From contig NZ_KB889686.1 in NCBI RefSeq assembly GCF_000372745.1, positions 207,914 through 271,913 on the forward strand: 64,000 bases of DNA. The letters are read 5' to 3'. This DNA is from Embleya scabrispora DSM 41855. GTDB lineage: Bacteria; Actinomycetota; Actinomycetes; Streptomycetales; Streptomycetaceae. Of this stretch, positions 33,884 through 42,014 are shown in pieces. Position 1 is the stretch's first letter; each line of letters begins with the position of its first letter. The notes beneath the pieces are model-generated. The model searched no databases, had not been told where the DNA came from, and was given only the letters and a program-made list of their open reading frames with translations. Both the position numbers and the translations under genes were made by a program.

Positions 33884-34167
33884 CGGCGGGTCCGCGCGCC
33901 CCGGTTCGACGGCTGCGCACACGCCTCCGAATGGGCCGAACGTGCGCGGAAAGGATCGTCCGGTCCGTGCCGAGGGGTTCGTCCCGGGCGATCCATGTCC
34001 GACCATCGCAATTCGGGAGCAGGCCCGGGAAAGAGCGCTTCCGGCAGCCCGAGGCCCCGCCTGTTCGGACTACCGAATGTCGACAAGACGACTGGAACTC
34101 GACGTCTCCGGGCACCGTGCGACGGTACGTCCGAAGCACGTCGTGTCGAACGAACCGAGAACCGCTC

Positions 34168-37100
34168 ATGCACCTGTATGATCCCCCTCCCCACCTCGGA
34201 GAGCCGTCCGCAGGCCCGGCGGTGTATCACGGTGCCGCCGCGCCCGCTTCGCGCACTCTCCTCGACATCCTCGACGCCACGGTGGAAAACCACCCGCACG
34301 CACCGGCCCTGGACACCGGCAGCGAGGTGTTCGACTATCGGCGATTGCGCGCCGAGGTCGAACATCGCGCCCGGCGACTGGCCGCCCACGGAATCGGCCC
34401 CGGCGATCGCGTCGGAATTCGGATTCCGTCCGGCACCGCCGAGTTGTACCTGTCGATTCTCGCCGCCCTGCGCAGCGGCGCCGGTTACGTCCCCGTGGAC
34501 GCCGAAGACCCCGACGAGCGGGCCGCGACCCTGTTTCGCGAGGCGGGCGTGCACGCGGTCCTGACCGGCGAGCCGGACCCCACGCCGACCGCGACCCGGC
34601 CCGCCGGATCCGGCACCGAACCCCGCCCACCGACGCCCGACGACATCGCCTGGATCATCTTCACGTCCGGCTCCACCGGTGCGCCCAAGGGCGTCGCCGT
34701 CACCCACCGCAGCGCCGCCGCCTTCGTCGACGCCGAGGCTCGACTCTTCCTGCCACAGCGCCCGTTGGGCCCGGGTGACCGGGTCCTGGCCGGGCTCTCG
34801 GTCGCGTTCGACGCGTCCTGCGAGGAGATGTGGCTGGCCTGGCGCAGCGGCGCGTGTCTGGTACCCGCGCCGCGGGCCCTGGTCCGGGCCGGGCCCGAAC
34901 TCGGGCCGTGGCTCGTCGAGCGCGGCATCACCGCCGTCTCCACCGTGCCGACCCTGGCCGCGCTGTGGCCGGACGAGGCACTGGCGGCGGTCAGGTTGCT
35001 GATCGTCGGCGGCGAGGTGTGCCCGGCCGAACTGGTCGCCCGGTTCGCCGCCGCGCCCGAACGGGAGATGTGGAACACGTACGGCCCGACCGAGACCACC
35101 GTGGTCGCCTGCGCGACCCGGCTGCGCCCGCATCGACCGGTGCGCATCGGTCTGCCGCTCGCGGGTTGGCGGTTGGCCGTGGCGGACGAGACCGGCCGGC
35201 CCGTTCCGTGGGGCGCCGAGGGCGAGTTGCTGATCGCCGGCGTCGGCGCCGCGCGCTACCTGGACCCGGCCCGGGACGCAGACCGGTTTCGCCCGTGCGC
35301 GGCGCTGGAGACCGAGCGCGCCTACCGGACCGGCGATCTGGTCCGCGCCGACCCCGAGGGCCTGGTCTTCCTGGGCCGGGCCGACGACCAGGTCAAGGTG
35401 GGCGGCCGGCGGATCGAACTCGGCGAGATCGACGCGGCGCTCGGCGCGCTGCCCGGGGTGCTCGGCGCGGCGGCGACGGTGCGCCAAACCCCCGGCGGCG
35501 GTGCGGTCCTGGTGGGCTACGTGGTCCCCGACCGCACCTCGGGCGGGCCCGGATTCGACCCGGTCCAGGCCCGGTTGCAGTTGGCCGAGCGGTTGCCCTG
35601 GTCGCTGGTGCCGGTGCTGGCCGAGATCGACGCGCTGCCCACCCGTACCTCCGGCAAGGTGGACCGCGACGCGCTGCCCTGGCCGCCGGCCGCGCCTGCG
35701 GGCACCGGCGAACGGCTCGACGGCACCGTGGGTCGCCTCGCCGAGGACTGGGCCGGGCTGCTGGGCGTGCGACCGGACGCGGACGCCGACTTCTTCGCAC
35801 TGGGCGGCACCAGCCTGGCCGCCGCCCGGCTGGCGTCCACCCTGCGCGAACGGCATCCGGGCCTGTCCGTGGCCGACCTGTACCGCCATCCCACCTTGGC
35901 CGGCATGGCAGCGCACCTGGACGCGTCGGCGCACCCCGAGCCCGGGACCCGCCGGATCCGGCCGGTCCCGCGCCGGGTCGGCGGTTACCAATTCCTGGTC
36001 CAGATCGGCCTGTACGGCATTCTGGGACTGCGCGCCCTGGTCGCGCTGGCCGCCGCCGACAACGTGATCGCGATGATCGGGGCGGAGACCTGGGCGCCCT
36101 ACACGTCGTGGTGGCTGGTGCTGCTGGGCTGGTTCGTGCTGTGCGCGGCGCCGGCCCGGCTCGCGATCGGCGCGGGTGCGGCCCGCGCGCTGACCCGGGA
36201 CGTGCGACCGGGCGAGTATCCGCGCGGCGGTTCGGTGCATCTGCGGTTGTGGACCGCGGAACGGATCGTCGCGGCGTTCGGGGTGCGGGCGCTGCTGGGC
36301 ACCCCGTGGGCGGCGGTCTATGCCCGCGCGCTGGGCTGCCGGGTCGGTCGCGACGTGGCGTTGCACGCACTGCCGCCGGTGACCGGACTGGGCACCTTCG
36401 GCGACGGCTGCGGCGTCGAGCGCGAGGCGGACGTGTCCGGGTGGTGGCTGGACGGCGACCGGCTGCGCATCGGCGGGGTCCGGGTCGGCGCGGGCGCCCG
36501 CGTCGGCCACCGCAGCACGCTGCAACCCGGCGCGGTGCTCGGACGTGGCGCCGAACTGGCCTCGGGCGCCTGCCTGGCCGGTGTCGTCCCGGCCGGGGAG
36601 AGCTGGGCCGGTTCGCCGGCCCGGGCGGCGGGCCCGGCCGAGCGGCCCCCGCCGCGGGTCGTCGCACCGTCCCGGTGGTGGCGGCTCGCCTACTCGCTCG
36701 GGCTCGCGGTGCCGTCGGTGCTCGCCTTCACGGCCGCCGTGCCCGTCCTGATCGGCGCCTACCGACTCGTTCGGGACTGTCCGACGCTGACCGAGGCGAC
36801 CATGCGGCTGCTTCCGGCGGCGCCGGTGTTCGCGCTCGTGGGCTTGCTGTGCTGGTTGTTCGTGCTCACCGCGACGGTGCGGCTGCTCGGGCGCGGCATT
36901 CGGCCCGGGCTGCACCCACAGTTCGGCCCGGTGGCCTGGCGGGCCTGGCTGGTCACCCGACTGTTGGACGGTTCGCGGGCGAGCCTGTTCCCGCTCTACG
37001 CGAGCCTGGCCACACCGGTGTGGCTGCGGTTGCTGGGTGCGCGGGTGGGTCGGGGCGCGGAGATCTCCACGGTGCTCGCGCTGCCCTCGTTGACCCGGAT

Positions 37101-38061
37101 CGAGGACGGCGCGTTCCTGGCCGACGACACCCTCGTGGCGCCCTATGAACTGCGCGGCGGGTGGCTGCGGCTGGACACCGTACGGATCGGCCGGCGTGCG
37201 TTCGTGGGCAACTCCGGCATCGTCGCGGGCGGCCGCGAGGTGCCCGAACACGGCCTGATCGGCGTGCTCTCGGACGCGCCCGCGCACAGCGAGCCCGGCT
37301 CGTCCTGGCTGGGCCGGCCCGCGATGTCGCTGCCTCGGGTGGCGGTGCCGGCGGATCCAGGGCGCACGTTCGCGCCGAGCCGCCGGCTGGTGGCGGCGCG
37401 GATCGCGGTGGAGCTGTGCCGGCTGCTGCCGTTGGTGTGCGCGCTGGTGCTGGCGGAGGCGGTGGTACTGGCCCAGCAACGCGCCTTCGATGCGGGCGGG
37501 TTGGGCCTGGCCGCGCTGGTCGGCGCGCCGGTGCTGCTGGCCGCGGCGGTGGTCGCCGCGTCGATCGCCACGGCCGCAAAGTGGCTCCTGGTGGGCCGAT
37601 TCCGGGTGGCCGAGTACCCGCTGTGGTCCTCGTTCGTGTGGCGCAACGAGCTGTACGACGTGTTCGTGGAATCGCTCGCGGTGCCCTGGATGGCCCGCTC
37701 CTTCCTGGGCACGCCGATGCTCAACTGGTGGTTGCGCAGTCTCGGTGCGCGAATCGGCCGCGGCGTGTGGTGCGACACGTACTGGCTGCCCGAGTCGGAC
37801 CTGGTCCGGCTCGGCGACGGTGCGGGCGTGGATCGCGGCTGCGTGCTCCAGACCCATTTGTTCCACGACCGGATCATGCGCTTGGACACGGTCGAACTCG
37901 GCGCGGGCGCCTCACTCGGCCCGCACGCGGTGGTACTGCCCGGCACGCTGGTGGCGGCGCACGCCTCGATCGGCCCCGCGTCGTTGGTGATGCGCGGCGA
38001 GACGATCCCGGCGGGCACGCGCTGGGCGGGCAATCCGGTGGCCGGCGAGCACGGGGAGTGA
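34168..38061 (+). CDS. Pls-type single-module NRPS, putative poly-amino-acid synthetase
   Basis: A 1297-residue enzyme. The adenylation domain (about 1-505) has core motifs FTSGSTGAPKG (165-175), NTYGPTET (303-310), YRTGDL and GKVDRDALP (Lys497). The thiolation domain is next (LGGTSL, Ser549). Then come three repeats of two membrane helices plus a left-handed beta-helix-like domain (C1, C2, C3), ending at GNPVAGEHGE. This is the layout of epsilon-poly-L-lysine synthetase and the TIGR02353 terminal region, and the length is close to the 1319 residues of Streptomyces Pls. Pocket residues read D215, A216, E219, S258, I279, G281, T304, V312, V313, K497, close to known lysine codes. It probably polymerises a basic amino acid at the membrane. 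Confidence 0.88.
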   Translation: MHLYDPPPHLGEPSAGPAVYHGAAAPASRTLLDILDATVENHPHAPALDTGSEVFDYRRLRAEVEHRARRLAAHGIGPGDRVGIRIPSGTAELYLSILAALRSGAGYVPVDAEDPDERAATLFREAGVHAVLTGEPDPTPTATRPAGSGTEPRPPTPDDIAWIIFTSGSTGAPKGVAVTHRSAAAFVDAEARLFLPQRPLGPGDRVLAGLSVAFDASCEEMWLAWRSGACLVPAPRALVRAGPELGPWLVERGITAVSTVPTLAALWPDEALAAVRLLIVGGEVCPAELVARFAAAPEREMWNTYGPTETTVVACATRLRPHRPVRIGLPLAGWRLAVADETGRPVPWGAEGELLIAGVGAARYLDPARDADRFRPCAALETERAYRTGDLVRADPEGLVFLGRADDQVKVGGRRIELGEIDAALGALPGVLGAAATVRQTPGGGAVLVGYVVPDRTSGGPGFDPVQARLQLAERLPWSLVPVLAEIDALPTRTSGKVDRDALPWPPAAPAGTGERLDGTVGRLAEDWAGLLGVRPDADADFFALGGTSLAAARLASTLRERHPGLSVADLYRHPTLAGMAAHLDASAHPEPGTRRIRPVPRRVGGYQFLVQIGLYGILGLRALVALAAADNVIAMIGAETWAPYTSWWLVLLGWFVLCAAPARLAIGAGAARALTRDVRPGEYPRGGSVHLRLWTAERIVAAFGVRALLGTPWAAVYARALGCRVGRDVALHALPPVTGLGTFGDGCGVEREADVSGWWLDGDRLRIGGVRVGAGARVGHRSTLQPGAVLGRGAELASGACLAGVVPAGESWAGSPARAAGPAERPPPRVVAPSRWWRLAYSLGLAVPSVLAFTAAVPVLIGAYRLVRDCPTLTEATMRLLPAAPVFALVGLLCWLFVLTATVRLLGRGIRPGLHPQFGPVAWRAWLVTRLLDGSRASLFPLYASLATPVWLRLLGARVGRGAEISTVLALPSLTRIEDGAFLADDTLVAPYELRGGWLRLDTVRIGRRAFVGNSGIVAGGREVPEHGLIGVLSDAPAHSEPGSSWLGRPAMSLPRVAVPADPGRTFAPSRRLVAARIAVELCRLLPLVCALVLAEAVVLAQQRAFDAGGLGLAALVGAPVLLAAAVVAASIATAAKWLLVGRFRVAEYPLWSSFVWRNELYDVFVESLAVPWMARSFLGTPMLNWWLRSLGARIGRGVWCDTYWLPESDLVRLGDGAGVDRGCVLQTHLFHDRIMRLDTVELGAGASLGPHAVVLPGTLVAAHASIGPASLVMRGETIPAGTRWAGNPVAGEHGE

Positions 38062-38230
38062 GTCGTCGCGAGCCGCCGTGTGGGCGGCGGGTACCGGAAC
38101 GGTCCGCCGACGTCCGACGGGGGTCGGGGTGTCGGCGGACCGGAGCCGGAGCCTGCCTCGGTGCGCGGGACGCGCGGCGTGTGCCTGTGCCGAGGGTGGT
38201 TCGGGGCGCGAGCCGGTCGGCAGGCGGGCG

Positions 38231-38779
38231 TCACGCCTCCTGCTTGGCCTCGATCTCCAGGACGATGGTGATCTTGTCGCCGACCGCCGCGCCGGCCGGG
38301 CCGCCGGTGACGCCGAAGTCGCCGCGGCTGATCTCGGTGGTGGCGGTGAAACCCGCGACCGGGCTGCCGTCGAAGCCGGTGCCGAAACCGTTGAGTTCGA
38401 GTTCGAGGGTGACCGGCTTGGTCACGCCGCGCAGCGTGAGGTCGCCGTCGATCCGGTACACCACGGAGGACTCGGCGCGGATGCCGGTGGACACGAAGGT
38501 CAGCTGCGGGAAGTTGTCCGTGTCGAGGAAGTCCTCGTTGCGGATGTGGTCGTCGCGCATCTTGTTGTTGCTGTTGACCGAGGCGGTCTCGATGGTGGCG
38601 GTGACCGACGACTCGAGCGGGTTCTCGGCGGTGACGATCGAGCCGCCGAAGTCGTCGAAGCGGCCGCGGACCTTGGCCACGCCCAGGTGACGTACGGAGA
38701 ACGAGACGTCCGAGTGGACCTGGTCGATGGTCCAGGTGCCCGCGACGTAGCCGGGAATGGTCTCGACGGTGGTGGTCAT
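38231..38779 (-). CDS. YceI-family protein
   Basis: A 182-residue lipocalin-like beta-barrel of the YceI family. GTWTIDQVHSDVSFSVRHLG is the family opening. RGRFDDFGGSI, the SVNSNNKMRDDHIRNEDFLD block and DLTLRGVTKPVTLEL follow in the expected order. YceI barrels bind long-chain isoprenoid or amphiphilic molecules. There is no signal peptide, so unlike the E. coli protein it is cytosolic, as in many actinomycetes. The ATG at 38779 has GGAGCTCC upstream. It is divergent from a MarR gene with a GTTGA-N4-TCAAC palindrome between, suggesting control by that MarR. Confidence 0.93.
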   Translation of the reverse strand: MTTTVETIPGYVAGTWTIDQVHSDVSFSVRHLGVAKVRGRFDDFGGSIVTAENPLESSVTATIETASVNSNNKMRDDHIRNEDFLDTDNFPQLTFVSTGIRAESSVVYRIDGDLTLRGVTKPVTLELELNGFGTGFDGSPVAGFTATTEISRGDFGVTGGPAGAAVGDKITIVLEIEAKQEA

Positions 38780-38885
38780 GGGAGCTCCTTGGGTGCGTTG
38801 CGCCGCGTTGCGCCGGTGTTCGGTCGGTCTGCCGTCGCGGACCGCGACGGCAGTTGTTGAACGCTCAGAAACATAGCACCCAGAA

Positions 38886-38899
38886 GTTGAGGATTCAAC
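38886..38899. promoter_or_regulatory. Putative MarR operator
   Basis: GTTGA-GGAT-TCAAC is a short perfect palindrome in the yceI/marR divergent gap, 19 bases before the marR ATG. A similar GTTG/GAAC sequence lies at about 38853-38862. Confidence 0.5.
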
Positions 38900-38917
38900 A
38901 AGTCCTATGCTGTCCTC

Positions 38918-39490
38918 ATGAACGACGACGATTCGTTGACCGCCTCCGAGCAAGAGATCTGGCGGTCGTACTTCACCGGGACCAGGGAACTCGCAGCCCA
39001 CCTGGACCGGCGGATGCGCCGCGAGACGGGCATGCCGATGACGTACTTCGAGATCCTGGGCCTGCTCGCCGAGGCGCCGGACCGACGCATGCGGATGAGC
39101 GAGTTGGCCGCGGCGTCGTTGTCCTCGACGAGCCGGGTCTCGCACGCGGTGACCGCGCTGGAGAAGTCGGGCTGGGTCTCCCGCTGCCCGGTCGAGGGGG
39201 ACCGTCGGGGCTGGATCGCGCGCCTGACCGATGCGGGCCTGGCCGCGCTGGCCGCCGCGGAGCCGACCCACGCGGCGACGGTGCGTCGGCACCTGTTCCA
39301 CGTCCTGACGCCGGCTCAGGTGGCGGCGATGGCCGAGATCGGGCGCGCGATCCAGGACGGCCTGGGCGTGGTCTGCGCCGGCGCGCGGGCGGCGGCCGCG
39401 GGGGAGGGGGTGGACGGGGACGTCGAGGAGATCGACACCGGGATGGACTGCCCGCTCGACGACACGGAGTGCGACGGTGACGCCGGGTAG
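38918..39490 (+). CDS. MarR-family regulator
   Basis: A 190-residue winged-helix regulator. The dimerisation helices flank a wHTH at about residues 45-105 (MTYFEILGLLAEAPDRRMRM, SELAAASLSSTSRVSHAVTA, LEKSGWVSR, GDRRGWIARLTDAG). The last 40 residues, rich in Asp/Glu/Gly with a CPLDDTEC pair of cysteines, are an added tail not seen in typical MarR proteins and could be a redox or metal-responsive element. It is divergent from yceI, the classical actinomycete pairing, and probably represses it. The ATG at 38918 is the first codon of the conserved region. Confidence 0.9.
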   Translation: MNDDDSLTASEQEIWRSYFTGTRELAAHLDRRMRRETGMPMTYFEILGLLAEAPDRRMRMSELAAASLSSTSRVSHAVTALEKSGWVSRCPVEGDRRGWIARLTDAGLAALAAAEPTHAATVRRHLFHVLTPAQVAAMAEIGRAIQDGLGVVCAGARAAAAGEGVDGDVEEIDTGMDCPLDDTECDGDAG

Positions 39491-39572
39491 GCGAGCGTGA
39501 CGCTGGGATTGGTGGGTGGGGGCCGGGAGCCGGGTCGCGGTGGCCGGCGAGCCCGGCTCCCGTTCGCTCGTG

Positions 39573-40376
39573 CTAGTCCGCGGGCGCCCGGTCGGTGGGT
39601 CGGGTGCCTGTCACGACGGTGGCGTACAACTCCTCGGACTCGACGACCCGCGGAACCAGGCCCGCGTCGCGAAAGACCTCGACGGCTTGCGGTGCCTGAC
39701 GCTCGCTCGTCTCGACCAGCAGTCGCCCGCCGGGGGCGAGCCAGTGCGGCGCCGCCGCGGTGACCCGGCGCTGGATGTCCAGCCCGTCGGAGCCGCCGTC
39801 GAGGGCCACCCGGGGTTCGTGGATCCGGGCCTCCGACGGAAGGAGCTGGATCTCCTCGGTCGGCACGTAGGGCGTGTTGGCGACGAGTACGTCGATCCGC
39901 CCGCGCAACGACGCCGGCAGCGGCGCGAAGAGGTCGCCCTCGAAGACCCGGTCGGCGGCTATGTTGCGCCGCGCGCACCGCACCGCCGCCGGGTCGATGT
40001 CGGCGGCGTACAACTCGACCCGGTCCACCTCCGCGACCAGGGCCGCGCCCAGCGCGCCCGAGCCGCAGCACAGGTCGAGCACGACGGCCCCGGGACGGGC
40101 CGCCGCGACGGCTTGCTCGACCAGGAATTCCGTGCGTCTGCGCGGTACGAACACGCCGGGGTCGACGGCGATCCGCAGACCTCGGAACTCGGCCCAGCCG
40201 AGCACGTGTTCCAGGGGCAGACCGGCGACGCGGCGATCGACCATGACGGCGAGTTCGGCCGGGCCGGCCGCGCCCGCGACGAGCAACGCGGCCTCGTCCT
40301 CGGCGAATACACAGCCGGCGGCACGAAGCCTGGTGACGATCACGGACGTGGGGAAGGGTGAAACGGGAACCGACAT
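39573..40376 (-). CDS. PrmC/HemK-related putative protein-(glutamine-N5) methyltransferase
   Basis: A 267-residue SAM-dependent methyltransferase. The N-terminal helical part resembles PrmC. VFVPRRRTEFLV precedes motif I (VVLDLCCGSGALG), followed by AADIDPAAVRCARRN. The catalytic NPPY loop appears as NTPYVPTEEI. TIGR03704-type PrmC relatives have NxPYVPT with unknown substrate, and this protein fits them better than true release-factor methyltransferase. The ATG at 40376 (MSVPVS) is preferred over the upstream GTG. It is flanked by the MarR gene and an MFS gene without clear linkage. The substrate may be a protein glutamine or another amide. Confidence 0.85.
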   Translation of the reverse strand: MSVPVSPFPTSVIVTRLRAAGCVFAEDEAALLVAGAAGPAELAVMVDRRVAGLPLEHVLGWAEFRGLRIAVDPGVFVPRRRTEFLVEQAVAAARPGAVVLDLCCGSGALGAALVAEVDRVELYAADIDPAAVRCARRNIAADRVFEGDLFAPLPASLRGRIDVLVANTPYVPTEEIQLLPSEARIHEPRVALDGGSDGLDIQRRVTAAAPHWLAPGGRLLVETSERQAPQAVEVFRDAGLVPRVVESEELYATVVTGTRPTDRAPAD

Positions 40377-40536
40377 GAGAGCCTTTCGGATGCCGAAGGG
40401 TGCTCTCGCGGAAACCACCTAAGCCAAGTGGACCGCACGGTCGTGGAAGGAGAGCACCCGACCTGATACAGCGGTAATCGGTGCCACCTCCTCGAACTCG
40501 TAACCGGTTTGCCCAGGGTTGGACGCGGCGGCAACA

Positions 40537-41817
40537 CTACCCGACATCGGGCACGTCACGCGCCGGGGCCTCACGACTCGGCCCCTGTCCCGCGCCGCCC
40601 GCCGGGGAGTGCGCCGCGGGCGAGGGTCGCGGGGCGTCGGACGGACCGCGCCGGTCCACCGCGACCAGGATCAGGCCACACAGAACGAGGACGGCGGTGC
40701 CCAGGAAGCCCACCGGATAGCCTGCGGCGCCGATCAGCACACCGAAGCCGACCGCGCCGATCCCCATGCCCGCGTCGAACGCGAGGTTCCACAGCGCGCT
40801 GACCCGGCCGAAATCGCTTGCCGGGACCCGCTCGAACATCAGCGACTGGGTCACGTTCTGGGCCGCGCCGAAACCGGCCCCGAACACCGCCGCTCCGACC
40901 AGGACGGCGACCGGCGCACCGGGACGGGCCAACAGCGCGGTACCCAGTGCGGTGGCCGCGATCGACGGCGCGAACAACCGGGCGTGCCCGTGCCGATCGC
41001 CGAACCACCCGGCCCACCAGCGCGCCATCGGAGTGGCGCCGGATTGCACCAACAGCGCCGCGGTGATCAGCGGCAACTCCCGCGACGAGACCGCCAGTGG
41101 CAGGAACGTCACGATCACGCCCGCTGCGAACGTGCACGCCGCGAAGGAGATCGCGGGCCGGGCCAGCCCACCGCTACGCAGGCCGCCCAGCACCCCGCCC
41201 CGGGCCGTCGAGACCGCCGGCCGATTCGTCGGCAGCCCGATCGTGCTCCCCACCGCACCCAGCGAGAGCACCGTCGCAATCACGAACACCCAGGTGTAGC
41301 CCAGGTGTTCACTCAGCCAGAGCCCCAGCGGTAGGCCCAGGATCGCCGGTACGCCGACCGCCGCGCCATACAGCCCGAGACCCTCGCCGCGCCGCTCCGG
41401 CGGCACCAACTCGGCGGCCAACGCGGTGCCCACCACCATCAGAATGCCGAGCCCGCCACCACGCAACAGACAGACGCCGACCACCAGGGGCAGCGACGCG
41501 GACACCGCCAGCGCCATCGTCGGCAACCCGAGCAGCAACAGCCCGAGCACGAACACCGCGCGATACCCGAACCGGGCCAGCAGCGCCGGCACCGCGAGCT
41601 CGGCCGCCACGGTGGATGCCATCAACGCACCGGTGACCAGGCCGGCCGCTCCCGCCGACCCTCCGGCGCCCTCCGCCACGTACAACGGGACCACCGACAA
41701 CAGCAGATAGAAACTCGCCATGGCGCCACACGCGGAAACGATGGTCGCCACCATCGACCGCCCGAGAATCGGCCGCGCCTCCCCACCGTCCACCGACAAC
41801 CGCATCGCAGCACCCAC
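40537..41817 (-). CDS. MFS transporter
   Basis: A 426-residue membrane protein with 12 predicted helices. It opens with a short cytosolic tail and SMVATIVSACGAMASFYLLL. A loop 2-3 motif is reduced (ARFGYRAVFVL), and PPERRGEGLGLYGAAVGVPA lies in the middle, typical of drug or sugar efflux MFS proteins of actinomycetes. The C-terminus after residue 395 is Pro/Gly-rich and disordered. GGGAGGGG five bases before the GTG at 41817 supports that start; an ATG four codons later is an alternative. It lies divergent from the LAL regulator with 197 bases between, so LAL control is possible. Substrate unknown. Confidence 0.87.
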   Translation of the reverse strand: MGAAMRLSVDGGEARPILGRSMVATIVSACGAMASFYLLLSVVPLYVAEGAGGSAGAAGLVTGALMASTVAAELAVPALLARFGYRAVFVLGLLLLGLPTMALAVSASLPLVVGVCLLRGGGLGILMVVGTALAAELVPPERRGEGLGLYGAAVGVPAILGLPLGLWLSEHLGYTWVFVIATVLSLGAVGSTIGLPTNRPAVSTARGGVLGGLRSGGLARPAISFAACTFAAGVIVTFLPLAVSSRELPLITAALLVQSGATPMARWWAGWFGDRHGHARLFAPSIAATALGTALLARPGAPVAVLVGAAVFGAGFGAAQNVTQSLMFERVPASDFGRVSALWNLAFDAGMGIGAVGFGVLIGAAGYPVGFLGTAVLVLCGLILVAVDRRGPSDAPRPSPAAHSPAGGAGQGPSREAPARDVPDVG

Positions 41818-42014
41818 GGAAACCCCTCCCAGAACAGGCCGGTTCGCACGCCCTCACCGTCGCGCAACCCACCCCCACCCCACATCCGGCAAACTCCCCG
41901 ACCCACCCCGTCCACCATCCCTACGCCGCCCCACGCTCACCCCCACGCCCCCGACGGGCCACTGCGCCATTCCGCCCGGCGGGACGCGGATGTGGGGGTG
42001 TCGGGTGCGGTGCG

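Noticed and set aside
33586-37866. Very long open frame (over 1400 codons) antisense to the Pls-type synthetase
   Set aside because: Gln/Arg/Gly/Pro-rich shadow caused by high G+C; no domains, and the opposite strand is clearly coding.
34168-38061. Treating the synthetase as an ordinary siderophore or peptide NRPS
   Set aside because: No condensation-domain HHxxxDG motif, thioesterase or second module; the membrane/beta-helix repeats fit only the Pls type.
40383-40410. Imperfect hairpin (GAGC...GCTC) upstream of the PrmC-like gene, considered as a riboswitch or attenuator
   Set aside because: Short, mismatched, with no conserved riboswitch core; not enough to call.
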